Below are positions 35,765-48,290 of a DNA stretch of 64,000 nucleotides, piece by piece; the stretch's first letter is position 1, and each line of letters opens with the position of its first letter. The stretch is from NCBI GenBank assembly GCA_016758965.1, contig JAEPRB010000027.1, positions 229,482-293,481 of the forward strand, written 5' to 3'. The translations under genes and the position numbers were made by a program. The notes under the pieces are model-generated. The model was not told where the DNA came from, did no database searches, and worked only from the letters and a program-made list of their open reading frames with translations. The stretch is from Circinella minor (taxonomy: Eukaryota > Mucoromycota > Mucoromycetes > Mucorales > Lichtheimiaceae).

Positions 35765-36733
35765 TCATACTATATCAAATTCAGGTGAGTACCAAATTTC
35801 CCAATCATCCTTTAATAATGGATCACCAAATATCTTTAATGCTGATACACGAATCTTATATCTACCTGGCGGAACAACCCTTTGTACTACTGCTTTTTTG
35901 TCATAATGTTGCTGCTTCTCTTGCTGTTGTGAATCAATTGTTCGAGTACTATTATTATTATAATTATGATGATGTGCATTCACCATACTATTTCCAGAAC
36001 GTATTGTTGAAAGCCGACGTGATGATGAAACAGATGATGGTAAAATGATCTTCCCATCCCATTCCAATGTATACATTTTATCTGTATGATCATTACGTGA
36101 TACCCATTTTTGATACCCATCTACTAATGTTCCTAGACGTTTGTTTTCTTGATTGACAAGTACAGTTCTTAAACGTGCTGTGGGATTACCAAGTCGAATA
36201 TGCAGGTACAATAAGTCATTACGATGCCGGAAACTAAATGCCGTTTTATTTGTTGGTTCGATCCGTGGGTATCCTTTCTAAAAATAGAAAGAATAAAAAA
36301 TAGCAACAAGAATTCGTTAATTTTATTTGATATGTTTTACACACTCCTTCTTTTAGATACTTGAAATCTTACCACGGTATCAAAAATAGGTAAATCGCGT
36401 TGATTATCCAAAGCACCCATGTAAGGTACATGAATAATCTCTTCTACTTCCTTATTATCAAGATCCTTTTGATTTTTTCTTATAGAAGAGATTTTAATGT
36501 AACCACCATATAAAAGATGTTTATAGTAATATCGATAACGGGGTGAAGTTGTTGACAAATCAGTAGAAGGTGGATTAAATCGAATATGAATACTCTGTGT
36601 TGAGTTTGGTTCAATTGTCACTTCAGTATATTCAAATTGGACAGTAGCGTTTGCGTTTACATGAAGGGGTCTATAACGTGGAACCGCGCTTTTACTAAAA
36701 TCATAGCCTTTTTGATAAAGTAAATTAAAAAGG

Positions 36734-36764
<31 letters not shown>

Positions 36765-39700
36765 TTAGACTGTGCGAGGTTAAGATTATAATTTTCTTTT
36801 ACCCAATGGGGAAAAGAAAAATCGTGGATCTAAGAAGCCAATCCTCTTCCTATCACACATAACCAAACAAAAAAGTGAAGAAAAAAGACTTACCTGCGAT
36901 GGCTGCCGCGGGTTGATGCTCGAGATAGTAAATTCGCTGTACAGGTGATTTGTTCTTTATATACAATAATTTCTCAGGTTCAAAAAACTGAGTATCATTC
37001 AATTCAAGTTTATATGGACTGACACTTGTCTGGCCTTCAATAGCATTATGAATCTATGTAATGGGAGATTTATTTAATATTATGAGGAAAAAATAATAAT
37101 AAACCGTATGTTAATTTTAATAATCTTTACCTGAACAAGTCCTCCACCTTGTTTAATAGGTGATTCTAGCCTATTTTGTTGATGATGTGTGACCACAGGT
37201 TGTGCATAATTTATAAGAGCTTGGAAAATTTGAGCTGGAGAACGTGATCCAGTAGCTTGCATATATAATGCTATACAACCTGACAAGTATGGCTAATCAT
37301 CCGAGATATACAAGTGAAAAAAAAAATTTCAGTTTTTATCCCAAGCACAAAATTTTTTCATTTTACAAAATTCTAAAAAAGGTTAATTCAATTTATTACC
37401 GTGGCCATGCTCGTTCCACTCATCGTTCTATATTTCCCTAACAAAATATTCGTGTGATGATGTATGAAAAACAAATCAGTTTTTTTTTCTTGTTGTTTTC
37501 TTTATTTCAAAGAAAAAAAAATACAGGGAATGAATAATAATTGAATCATAAATTTCAGTACCTAAGTTCATTGGAAAAGTGGAATAAACACTTCCTCCCA
37601 CAGCAGCTAAATCAGGTTTTAGATGTAACTAAAAAAAAAAAGCGTGATATACCTTTTTTTGTGAGTCTCTTTTTTCATGTAAGTATAATATAAATAATGA
37701 TGCAATTAACGTTGTTTATATTATCGTGGTTTACCTCTGCATCTGGTCCCCACGTGGAAAATCTGTTTGTTTGTTTTTTAATTCAAAAATAACGATAATT
37801 TCATTCGCTCAGATACATAATATTATAAAGATATACATAGAAAACATAACTCACTTTGAAAGAAGACCAGCTGTTGGTAATTCAATTACTTGATTTACTC
37901 GTTCAACATCCAAAAACGAATTATTTTTTAATAATGTTAAAATATCATTTTGAATAGATCCAACTGGAATCTGAATTTGTTTTGCTTTAAAACCAACAGA
38001 AAGAAGCGGTTCGTCACTTTCAATAGGATCTTCATATACCAGCATGCCTGTTATACCAACATTTTGAAGATTTAACGCTTTCTCTACAAAACTGCATTTA
38101 CCCCGCTTTACAAGAGCAACAATAGGGTATGTATCATTATCACTTTTTTCTCTTTCAAATGGTATTTGATAGGGTTGACATCCATGGCGTTCCTTTTCTT
38201 TTTCTCTAAGAGATCCGGTGTAATTTGTTATTGGCGATATTGGTATCATCAAGCGAATTTTATCTGGAAATGGGTTTGATAAACTATCACCAGATAATCG
38301 ATATTCTATATGTTGGAGCGAGGAAATAAATTTTACCTTGATCGTTAGAAAATTTTTTTTGTTGATGTCCGTTCTTACGTATTTAATATTAGAACAAAAG
38401 CTAAATATACCAAAGAAAGGTTCCTCGCCATCAATATTGGTCACTTTAAAACCTTGGGCCAATTTGTTTTTGTTATCAACGGAACCAACAGCCATAACAT
38501 GATGTCCAATGCTGGGCGATGGAGTTCGCGCAATCCCATCATTTCCTTCATTGCCTTGTGCAACTACAACCATAATTCCAAGATCACCTACATTGGATAA
38601 TGCAACTGCCAACGCATCCTAATAAACAAAATATAGCGTTATTGCTATTATTATTTCAACATGTATACAAAAAAAAAAAGAAACAAACCTCTTGCCAAGC
38701 ACTCTGATCTCCACCAAGAGAAAGATTTATGATATTTGAGCCGGCTTCAATAGCTCGATCACTTGATGAATTGACCCATAGTATTATGGGTTAATGATTG
38801 TTATTTTTTGATTTAGTAAGCTTTTTTTCACTGCTATGATTAAAGAATTATAATTATATACTAACACAGCTTCCAAAATAACATCATCGTCGGTATCTCC
38901 TGCGCATCCAAATATTCTATCAAACATTATGTGGAGAAAGTATACATTCATCGTTATACCCCAAAAATAGATGCTAATTTCTTTTTTTATTATTTTTACC
39001 TCCATACTCCTAGCTCAACTTCCGGAGCTACACCTATAAATGACTTGTATATACAACATGATTCATAAGCTTTTATTAAAATGAAAATCTTTATATGAAT
39101 ATATGGAAGATATATATATGTACTCACTTGGTCATCACCAGACCCAGCAATTATTCCTGTTACGTGCGTTCCATGCCCGTCGCAAACATCCCTGTGATAT
39201 ACAAATGAAACATTAATTTGTTTACAATTTTTCTTAGTCTTCCCCTCCCCGACAAATATGTATTTTCTCCCCCCCCCCGTATTTGTTTTCAATTTCTTTA
39301 TACCAGTAGGTATAACATTATATTTACATTGGATCAGAGTCAGGTATAGGACTATCGTCATCAGTTTCTATTAATGAATAATTGTAAAGAGTATTGAATA
39401 AACAATCGTCTATTAAACAATATTTATTTATTCCTGATCATAAGCAACAAAAGTGTCAATATAATAATGATTTACCTCCATAGTGGTCACCTACTAAATC
39501 GTAGCCATGTGCTATACGGCAACCTTCCTATATAGCAAGTATATTAATAAACTCTTTTAATACACAACAGAAATCCCTTCTTTAGAGAGATAATAAAGGT
39601 GGGAAGGGTGGGTAAATATTGGTAGTAATAAAAAAAGTATAATTAATTTACACCAATACATCCGCCTAAATCAGGATGTGTATAATCGACACCGGTATCC

Positions 39701-40185
39701 AATATCGCCAGTTTGATCCCTTTTCCCGTCCATGTAACATTATGAACCCCTGTCATTTGATGTGCTTCTACAAGATTTGGGGTTCCTTGTTTAACGTCAT
39801 CACTACTCTGATTGTTATTTCCTAAAGGAGATAAAGGTCTAGGATATCTTTTGCCAGGCCAATATTGTCGAACAAGTGGTTGCTTAGTCAGGAAATTTTG
39901 CTGCTGAAATATATCTTGTAATGGTGACGATGATAATGAAACATTATTACTATCCGGTATATCGATTGAAATAGCATTTATAGCACGGGTATAGCGAAAC
40001 CGAACGGAAAAATTCAGGTTTGATTGTTGTAATTGATCTAAAAAGGCATCTTGTTCAGCACGTACCGCCTCAACATCTCCTGCAGCTGCATGCAATTGTA
40101 CATTAAAGCGTCGTGCGTATGCTGCTTTTGTTAAGAATAGTAATATCAAATGGTAACAAATAAGGAGAACTCGATTTATCAACAT
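35765..40185 (-). CDS. Secreted subtilisin-family serine protease with PA insert
   Basis: Exons: 39652-40185, 39476-39527, 39328-39367, 39128-39191, 39000-39043, 38866-38916, 38689-38761, 38411-38618, 37855-38305, 37735-37762, 37562-37628, 37400-37437, 37131-37292, 36894-37053, 36373-36707, 35765-36277: 16 exons, 939 residues (974 if the stop-free 105-nt intron 38306-38410 is retained). Signal peptide, then an inhibitor-I9-like propeptide. Catalytic triad: Asp163 in LAILDTGVDYTHPDL, His215 in CDGHGTHVTG, Ser about 547 in MSGTSMAT; oxyanion Asn in AQGNEGND. A protease-associated (PA) domain (YPIVALVKRGKCSFVEKA, GMLVYED) is inserted before the Ser. The C-terminal ~350 residues are beta-rich with glycosylation sites, as in C5a-peptidase/pyrolysin-like fungal subtilases. 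No membrane anchor. Likely extracellular or vacuolar proteolysis; not Kex2-like. Confidence 0.93.
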
Positions 40186-40995
40186 TTGAAATAATGTGTT
40201 TTTTTTCTTAAATATCTGTTTGTTGTAATTTATGAAAAGGAAAAAAAAAAACCAAAACAGAACAGAACAAAGATCTTTTTGTTTTCAATTTTGTATATTT
40301 TTTTTTTTTCAGCATGCTATTGTATACTATAACTATGGATTGTAGGAAGTATAATATATGCGGAACATTCTTTGATTATAATATGGACTAGATTAATGAG
40401 AAGTGGCTAGATGATGAAAAGAAATCTCAGGTTGTGAAAAACGTTTTTGGAGGACGACAAAATATTAATATAAAAATGCATGTTAATCAAACTTAGCTGC
40501 AAGTTCACAGATAATAGTAACTCACGTTACTTCTGCGCGCGCATTTGCCTTTATTTTTTGTTATAGTCCGTGATAAAAAAAAAACACGATATAGATAGCA
40601 TTTCACCACTTCCTTTTTTTACTATGCCCCGTTGCTTACTCTGTTGATTTATAATAATAATAATAATGATGACGATGCAGAGGTTCCTTTTTATTGGGGG
40701 GGGGTATAGGGTCTGTGGCTGTTTTCAACTAAAACCTTGTTCGCGTAGTATATAAAAAAATGCCCGCGGATTCATGGCATTTCTCTTTTTTTCTTTTGTT
40801 TCCTTTTTCCTTTCCTGAATTACACGCATATCTCTCATAAATCAACACCGGGGGTTTTATTTTTATTTTTCCATTCACTCAGTTTCTTTTTTTTTTTTTG
40901 TTATTATTACAATTTTTTAATATTCCAATTGGCTTTTTTTTTTATAAATCCCTAACAGCAAAACATCAGCACCAGTAGTGAAAACAACAATAACA
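40186..40995. promoter_or_regulatory. Divergent promoter: subtilase (-) / amino acid transporter (+)
   Basis: 810 bp between two divergent ATGs. A TATA box (TATATAAAAA) at 40749-40757 faces the transporter, about 240 bp before its ATG, followed by a long C/T-rich leader. A GC-rich word, TCTGCGCGCGC (near 40532-40542), and a G9 run (near 40697-40705) lie between. No TATA is obvious for the subtilase. Confidence 0.55.
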
Positions 40996-42787
40996 ATGCA
41001 ACAAAGTGAACCGGAAAAAACGAATTCAACGCCGATCCCTGAACCTGTTCCTACACCGCGAAGTAGCAAAAAAGAAGAAGAAGCTTATCCAGATATAACA
41101 ATTGAAGAATCACCTAGTAGTGAAAGTCAATTAAATGAATTTGGTCATGGAAAGGGTGGTGTCTTGACAGCCTATTTTAATATAGTCTGTGTCGTTGCTG
41201 GAACTGGTACTCTAGGTTTACCACGTGCGTTTGCTGACGGTGGTTGGTTGGGTATTTTAATCATGCTGTTGGCATACGGTATGGCAGTGTACAGTGGTAT
41301 TGTTTTGATCCGATGCCTTTATTATAAGCCTGGAAAACGATTACCTGATTACAAGGCTATTGGTACGGCTGCTTTTGGTAAATTTGGATATATTATTGCT
41401 TCTATATTGCATTTTTTGAACTTGTTTGGTTGTCCTGCATTGTACCTGGTCTTGGCGGGCAGCAATATGCATCAGTTATTACAACATACGGTAATGTATA
41501 TGCTTTTGACTACTACTATTATTATTACAATTATGATTGTTTCAAATTTAAGTGCAATAGATTTATAAGTAAGCTCATTCATTAAACTTTATTATGCGTA
41601 GGCGGGAGGATTAACACAGGTTATTTGGACAGTTATTGTGGGAGCCTTTTTATTGATCCCCTCTTTGACCCAAAAAACATTACATGAGGTAACATTGACA
41701 AGTGCTGTTGGTGCTATTTGTACCATGATTGCTGTATTTGTTGTTGTGATACAGGCACCAATGGATTATTACCAACACCCAGAACGAACCGTGGTTCACG
41801 ATGGTGTCATTTGGACAGGTTTTCCAACAGCTTTAGCTACAATTGCATTTTCTTTTGGTGGCAATAACACTTATCCACGTAAATATTTTGTTGATTTTAG
41901 TTTTGATCTTGTTTATCAATTTAATTTTAAGGAGTAAATTATGCGTCTGTCTCGTTTTTTTTTTTTTTTTTTGTTCACTAACCTAACTTGTATATTTTTA
42001 TATTTAGATGTCGAACATGCATTACGTAAACCTGAACAATGGAAATGGGCAGTAGCAGCTGGTTTAAGCACCTGTACATTACTTTATTTTCTGACAGCTA
42101 TTCCTGGATACTACTCTTATGGCCGAGATACACAATCACCCATTTATGATTCATTACCATTAGGAGCTGGTCGTACAGTGGCAACTATTGTTATGACAAT
42201 TCACGTGATTTTGGCCATTCCCATTTTTACTACTTCTTTTTCGCTGGAGTTTGAACGCTTTTCGAGAGCGGATGAAGAACGTTTGGGTGTATGGGGTGCA
42301 TGGTTAGCTCGTGCAGTAATTCGTACTGTTACTATGATGATTTTAGTTGTACTTGCTGTATTTGTAAGTAATTTTATATATATAATGGGGCTGGTTCTAT
42401 TATGAACTGGAATAAGAAGGGAGGAAAACCAGAATTTATTTAAGAATGACGTATAATTTAATATGCACAAATCATTTAAAAAAAAATTACACATGAAAAA
42501 AAAAAAAAAAAAAGTTTACTGACAAAAGGCTATATGGGTTTTCTTAACGATAGGTCCCGTTTTTCTCGGATTTCATGAGTCTAATCGGTGCGTTGGCCAA
42601 TTGTGGCCTCGTATTTTTATTACCCATTTTATGTTACTTGCGATTGACTGGTTGGCGTAACAAAAAATATTATGAATTGTTATTCTGCGCATTGACGGTA
42701 TTTTTGGGTATAATTGGTTGCGTTTTTGGTACCATTGATGCAATCAAAGCACTTGTTCATGATTTCCGTACACAATCGACTCATTGA
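40996..42787 (+). CDS. Amino acid transporter, Avt / AAAP family
   Basis: Exons 40996-41490, 41602-41878, 42008-42363 and 42554-42787 give 453 residues; joins read QHT|AGGLTQ, NNTYP-H-VEHALRKP and AVF|VPFFSDF. It has an acidic, disordered cytosolic N-terminus (about 50 residues), then about ten or eleven hydrophobic helices of the Aa_trans fold. Family marks include GVLTAYFNIVCVVAGTGTLG in helix 1, FADGGWLGI, and the IAFSFGGNNTYPHVEHAL block around helix 6. This family includes the yeast vacuolar Avt exporters/importers and plant permeases; the long acidic N-terminus suits a vacuolar Avt-type protein, but substrate and direction are not visible. Start: the ATG at 40996; the frame is open to a GTG at 40978, which I do not use. 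Confidence 0.93.
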
Positions 42788-43282
42788 AAAAAAAATATGT
42801 TATCTTTTTATACCCTCGTTGTTCCCTTCTACTTTCAATCCATGTTTTTCAACTCTATCCAACTTTTTCTTTTCTATTTTTTTTTCTTGGTTTGTGGAAC
42901 GAGAAGCGTATTTGTATCATACTATATCACATCATACTTTATAGACCATTCTTTAAATCAGTACTCCATCCCCCCCCCCTACGTAACGTATAAATCTTTT
43001 TGTAAAAATGATAATAGATGTGTGTAAAATAAAAGATATGTAAGAAATAGAATATTATTATAGTTGTGTCTTTTTTTTTCGTTTAGTAAATATGAATATA
43101 TATAAAGAAGACCAAAATTGAACGAATGACTTGAAAGAGTATATAGCGAAATATATGTATGAAAAGAGGAAGAAGGGGAGAAGGTAATAGAATAAAGTAG
43201 TGATAATGATAATATATAATAGTAATAATATGATACTAAAAATAAATACGAATTATTATGAGCTTTTCTTGTTTTTTTTTTT
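42788..43282. other. Convergent 3' flanks
   Basis: About 0.5 kb between the transporter and the Kre9-like gene; T-rich, with a C9 run near 42970-42978. Overlapping Phe-rich frames at 42714-43027 are translation of 3' UTR. No gene seen. Confidence 0.6.
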
Positions 43283-44528
43283 TTACACGGCAGAATGAGG
43301 TTTATCAGATATTACTGTTGTAGGTGTTGAAGGTGACATAGTGTAAGACCCAGCTGTTGCCACAGCTTCTGATGGTTGGTATGTTTTGCTCATATTGTTG
43401 TATGGTTCACTGTATGGTGTAACGCCAGCAACAGCGGCAGCATTTGCACTCATATTATATTGTTGTTGATCATTGTATGGCGCAGCACCAGAACTCATTA
43501 CATTATTATATTGTTGCTGTTCATTGTATGGCGCGACACCAGCACCCATAGTATTATATGGTTCATTGTAAGGTTCATTCATATTACGATATCCAGTGGT
43601 AGGTGGTGGTGGACCATAACGAGGTTGTGGAGCATCAATGACATAGGCGTTGCTGTTCGATTCATTATTATAATAGTCGACTTCATCAGCACCTTTACCA
43701 GTATCATTGTTATTATTTCTTTTTCGTCTTCGTACAAAAACAAAGAATGCTGCTAAACCAGCCTAAATAATAATAATAGTTCATTATTAACGGAAACCAA
43801 ACAGACAAATACGTCAAGATATTGTATATATACGTATTTAAATTTCTGCGATTGTCTCTATTCAGTAAGAAAAATAAAGTAATTACCACTAATCCAGCGC
43901 CAACGACACCAACAACAATACCAGCTATTTGTCCGCTTTCTAATGAATTGTTACTTCCTGCTGTTTCATCAGTCGACTCTTGTGCTTCATCTGATGTTGA
44001 GGTAGACGAACTTTCATTATCAGAGGATGTTTTTGATGCTGAAGATGATGATGACGCTGAACGACTACCACTTGTTATACTTCCTGATGATGATGCAGAT
44101 GCAGACGCAGATGCAGATGAACTTGCACTTGCGGATGCGGAGGAGGAAGGACCGGCTGAACTGCTACTACTACCAAAGATGACGGTGAATGGGCCTTGTG
44201 TAGCGCGCGTTGGTGGAGTATTGTTGCCTTCTAACACGATATAATATTCGCCATTTACAGTTTCTTTAGGAATTTTGATTCCCGGTGATCCTTTTGTAGC
44301 ATCGACGTTCTCTGCCAACGTAGCAACAATTGTATTCTCGGGTTGTGCAAGCATAACTTTGAGTGAAGTGATACTTTCTCCAGGATCAACCGTCCATGAC
44401 AAAGGTATGTCTAAACCAGCTGATTGTAGCGTGTGTGGTAATGGACGTTGAATCTTTAAACTTAATACAACAGATGGTAATAATAATAACAAGGACGCTG
44501 TTGTTGTTACTGACGATATAATCCGCAT
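43283..44528 (-). CDS. Kre9/Knh1-type Ser-rich surface protein with membrane anchor
   Basis: Exons 43887-44528 and 43283-43762 (AGLV|AGLAAF) give 373 residues. A signal peptide (about 1-23) is followed by a domain of about 95 residues resembling the yeast cell wall synthesis Kre9/Knh1 N-terminal domain (PF10342), with the typical IPLSWTVDPGESITSLKVML and NGEYYIVLEG strands. Next comes a Ser/Ala mucin-like stalk (about 125-190), then one membrane helix spanning the splice junction (GIVVGVVGAGLVAGLAAFF), stopped by RRRKR. The cytosolic tail carries repeats of a PYN-containing unit (APYNEQQQYN, APYNDQQQYN, TPYSEPYN). So it is a type I plasma-membrane protein and not a GPI protein. Likely wall- or matrix-related; its exact role is unknown. 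Confidence 0.9.
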
Positions 44529-46944
44529 TATTATAACGCTAGTAATAATAAAAAATTAAAGGAGAGGAAAGGGTGGGGAATAAAATGAAGAAATAAAAAA
44601 AAAAGAAAGAAAAGAAAAAAAAAATATATTATTTCTTGGGGGAGAGAACAAATAATAATAATAAAATAAGAGTTTCATATGAAATGAGCTTTCTTCGGAT
44701 GATGGAAGTGTTACACAACTAATTACTTGGTGAGGTTTTTATTATATTATTATACCACTCGGTGTTTCCCTCTATGGTTAATCTCGTCATATTGAGATTT
44801 AAAGTTAAGTTTTTGTTGCGAATTTATTACTTTTGTGTAGTTATATTTTAACCACATATTATATCAAATGTTTATTATGGGTTTAGCTTCCTTCCTCATT
44901 GTTATTCCTTCTAACCAATAACAATAATAGTAACATCAACTTATTTTATCATTGTTTTCCCAATCAAATTAATTTACAATTGTTATAAAATGATTTTATT
45001 TGCAGTTTAATATATTAAACTTTTTATACGCAAAAAGAAAAACTTCATTATTTAATATTTATTCAAAACAATCACACGGTTATTTCCAGATTTTTTTTTT
45101 TTTTTTTTTGAAATCCGTCATAGACATGACTCAACAATAAAATGTTTTTGATGGGATCGCCCTCCTGTGTATAAACTTTTTTTTTTCTAACTCTTCGGGG
45201 AGTGTGTCATCAGCGCAACTCCCGCTTTCTCTTGTTTTCGATAACCGCTGCCCATAATATTTGCTGAAACTGAGTTTTACATAACCACGAGTAAACCATA
45301 CTTGAACATCAACGAACAAGATTGTTATTTCCGCGTTATATTGATATTAATTTGTTCCATATCACGACTTGAAGCGAAACACGTTATGGAAATCCAAGCG
45401 TTTATTAATTTTTTTTATTTAGCAAATCGGAAACTTAGCATACGATGATACCTGAAACGTAGAATTCTTGTCTCTGTTTAATATATATTTGACAAAAAAA
45501 AATATAATTTTCTGTAAAACGCAATATTTATTTTTCATTAACAGAACGTTTATTTTCGGGGACCCGTGTCTTGAGTTACCGAAAAAAAAATTTAATATAC
45601 TCAATCTAGTTAGTGCTGAAATTTACATTTATCGCCACATTTTTTTTTGATAATTAACTCAATACCTGTGTATGCTAATAATGGGGTTTATTGTACTTGC
45701 TAAATGTTCTTCTCCGTAATGATCATGGTTGTTTTTGTTCAATAATTTATAAACAGACGAGTGGCGAGTCGATAATTTAAGTGCCCAGACGAGTAAAAAA
45801 CAATAGTATTAATATATGAAGTAACGGAATTACATCAATAGCATTACCCGTTGTAGTTGAAGCAATAACAAAAAAAAAACCATTCTATGGTAACATAATT
45901 TAACTCACAGTCGCATATATGATATTACCTTAAATATATAGACGCTTTTGCTAGTTAGCATGTAAATTCACCATGGAAAAAAACTGCTTTAGGACGTTTT
46001 TTTTTTACTTTATTTGTCAAGTATTATCTGATCCTTTTCATCCTTGAAAGATAGATTCCAATCTCCCGTTTGATCATCATAGCTTTTCTTCTCTAAATCA
46101 ACAAACACCTAAGAATCAAAACTTTCATGCTTATTGGATTTTAAGCGAAAAAAAAATCCTTCGAGGAATATGTTGATGAAGTGATGAAAAATGGTGACGA
46201 GGTTGTTAAATAATTCCAATGGTAAAAAAAAAAATACTTCAATATATATATATATATATTTCATTGGCAAACAAAGTACCATTTTCGGATACGTTTCATG
46301 TGCCATGTGTTTACTTTGATATTTTGATATCCTCGGTTAGTAATTGTTGACGGTTGGTACTGAGTACATCAATAATTCATGCTATTATAGTAAATTCTTT
46401 AATACCACCATTAGCAACATCATCCTTGACATAATAGACAACTATTGAATTGTTAAAGACTAAAAGGCTTAGAAAATAAAAATAGAGCTGAAGAAAAGCT
46501 TTATTTGAATTAAAAATAGTAAGATATTTTTTACTATTAACAAAGACATAAAATATGCTATTCTGTGACTCGATCAGATCAGATCACTTATTTGGCTATT
46601 TATGATAATGTCATTAAAGGTAATAAATAATTAGGGCTTTGCTTTCGATCATGCCCCACGTGCAAAGTTTTGAATTTTGAAGGATGAACTTGGAAATATT
46701 TTGCTTGTGGGTTTTTATCTTTCATGAAAGAATTCATAAATTTTAGGTTCTTGTTCAGCTCTACAATAATGAAAAACACAGAAAATGGTTGAAGAAAGCC
46801 ATTCCTTCAGTAAAGTCTTTAATAGCTGCATAACAAAAATTAATCTCTCTACTCTTCTAATTTTTACTTATCTTGAATGCTTACTTATTTAGATGGTTAA
46901 ATAGGGTCGTTTTATTAATTGCGTTTCTTAGATGACATTAATAG
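44529..46944. other. Gene-free region with one coding-like fragment
   Basis: About 2.4 kb. The first 200 bp hold the promoter of the Kre9-like gene. On the minus strand at 45131-45319 an open frame with non-AT-driven composition (QVWFTRGYVKLSFSKYYGQR, then GSCADDTLPEELEKKK) looks like a piece of a real protein, but I cannot name it and see no exons around it. The rest is AT-rich without features. Confidence 0.55.
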
Positions 46945-47356
46945 GGTGTCTCAACAAACATCAAAATTTGTGCAAATATTCACAAACAGATATTCGCAGC
47001 GGATTCTGGAAGTAGCCAATCAGAGAAGAAATCGCTTGGAAGAACTTTGAGACCCTCACTCGCTGTAAGATGAGATTTTGTTAAAAAAAAATGATAGTAA
47101 AAAAATGTACATTCTAATAAAAAATAATCATTTAAATGTATTTTTATATATATAAATCCATGAATAGCTATATAGACTCATAACAATATAGTTTAAACAT
47201 AGAATATCTTTATACTTCAAAAAAAAATATATATTTTTATACGAATATTCGTGAAATTCATGCTTTTTACACCGATTTTTGAAAAGTACACCGACCAATC
47301 AGAGTCGCTCCTCACAAATATTGAAAATTTGCTGAACATTTGATTCAAAAACAAAA
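46945..47356. repeat. Possible DNA-transposon remnant
   Basis: Begins TAGGGTGTCTCAACAAAC, a TA plus GGGTGTCTC start common in Tc1/mariner-like ends, and contains CCAATCAGAG twice (near 47016 and 47295). I could not find a matching inverted end, so borders and class are uncertain. Confidence 0.3.
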
Positions 47357-48290
47357 ACAGGTGGTGTGTTAAAATCCAAAATAAGGGCAAAAAGAAGTGC
47401 GCAGCTCAAATATATTCGCTCGGGCAGAGACTAGCATATATATAGTTTTATCAATAGGCCTTAACCCCTTCTTCAGGATTTTCGTGTCTCCTTTCAACTC
47501 AACTGTATGCTCAATTTACAGTATCAGACCAAAACTCGAAGGCATATACCATCATCAACATACTAAAACAAGAAGTCTAACGTAAATGTATTTGAATGAT
47601 ATTTGAAGCACACAAAAAAAAATCCGGAAAAAAAAATCATCAAGCACATTACTGTCCTATTCAGGATGTACGAGAACGGACTAATACCATCCTTCATGCA
47701 AAATAATTATACCGAAAACAATTACACCATAATAAAACATTAAAAAAAATAATTTTATACAACCATCAACTAGTCAATGGAGCAAATTGTTCCACTCACC
47801 TACTATATGGGAGCTTATAACAACAACAAACAGACCGTCACCAATTGAACTAAAAACCAGCAATTTGACAACATAGGACTGAAATCAGTTTCAGTAGATC
47901 AAAAACTCTTGCAGCTTCTCCTCTAACATTAGGAGTGAATCCAGTAATGTGGATCCCGATGACAAGAAAGGAAAGAAGTATATATATACGTTGGAGAACT
48001 GGATGGTTTCTTGGCGGCAAATATCAAACCTGCATTACCTACGTACTTCTTCTATAAGTTTACCAGCCATCATTCAAAAATACAATGTCTTTAAATGCAC
48101 AAGCCTTAATAACTTGGATTGATCCTCCCCCTTCTGACCATACTAGGTAAGGAAAAATTATTGCTGACTCATTTACAAAATACACTCACCTTGCGGATAA
48201 TAATAAATAAATAAAAAAACTCCTCTCTCTCTCTCTCTCTCTTATCCATCCCTAATTAAGCATCTACTAGCCAATAATAAACTTTGGAAA
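47357..48290 (+). mobile_element. Decayed LINE ORF2 (C-terminal reverse transcriptase part)
   Basis: Translated pieces in changing frames match the order of a LINE ORF2 end. Near 47380-47430: RAKRSAQLKYI. Near 47448-47555: SIGLNP, then IYSIRPKLEGI (thumb region, usually FIRPxLEYGL). Near 47620-47700: VRERTNTILHAK. Near 47880-48050: NPVMWIPMTRKERS, then IRWRTGWFLGGKYQTC. Near 48085-48150: SLNAQALITWIDPPPSDHT. Stops and frameshifts separate them. Two similar LINE tails in one window suggest an active past family. Assignment rests on recalled family patterns, not a search. Confidence 0.68.

Noticed and set aside
36734..36761. A28 run in the subtilase gene as a retroposed tail
   Set aside because: It is the T-rich tract of an intron on the minus strand, ahead of a normal acceptor.
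48085..48150. First exon of a new gene (ATG...ACTAG|GTAAGG)
   Set aside because: Frame and text continue from a decayed LINE ORF2 upstream (IRWRTGWFLGG...), and no following exon gives more than a few codons.
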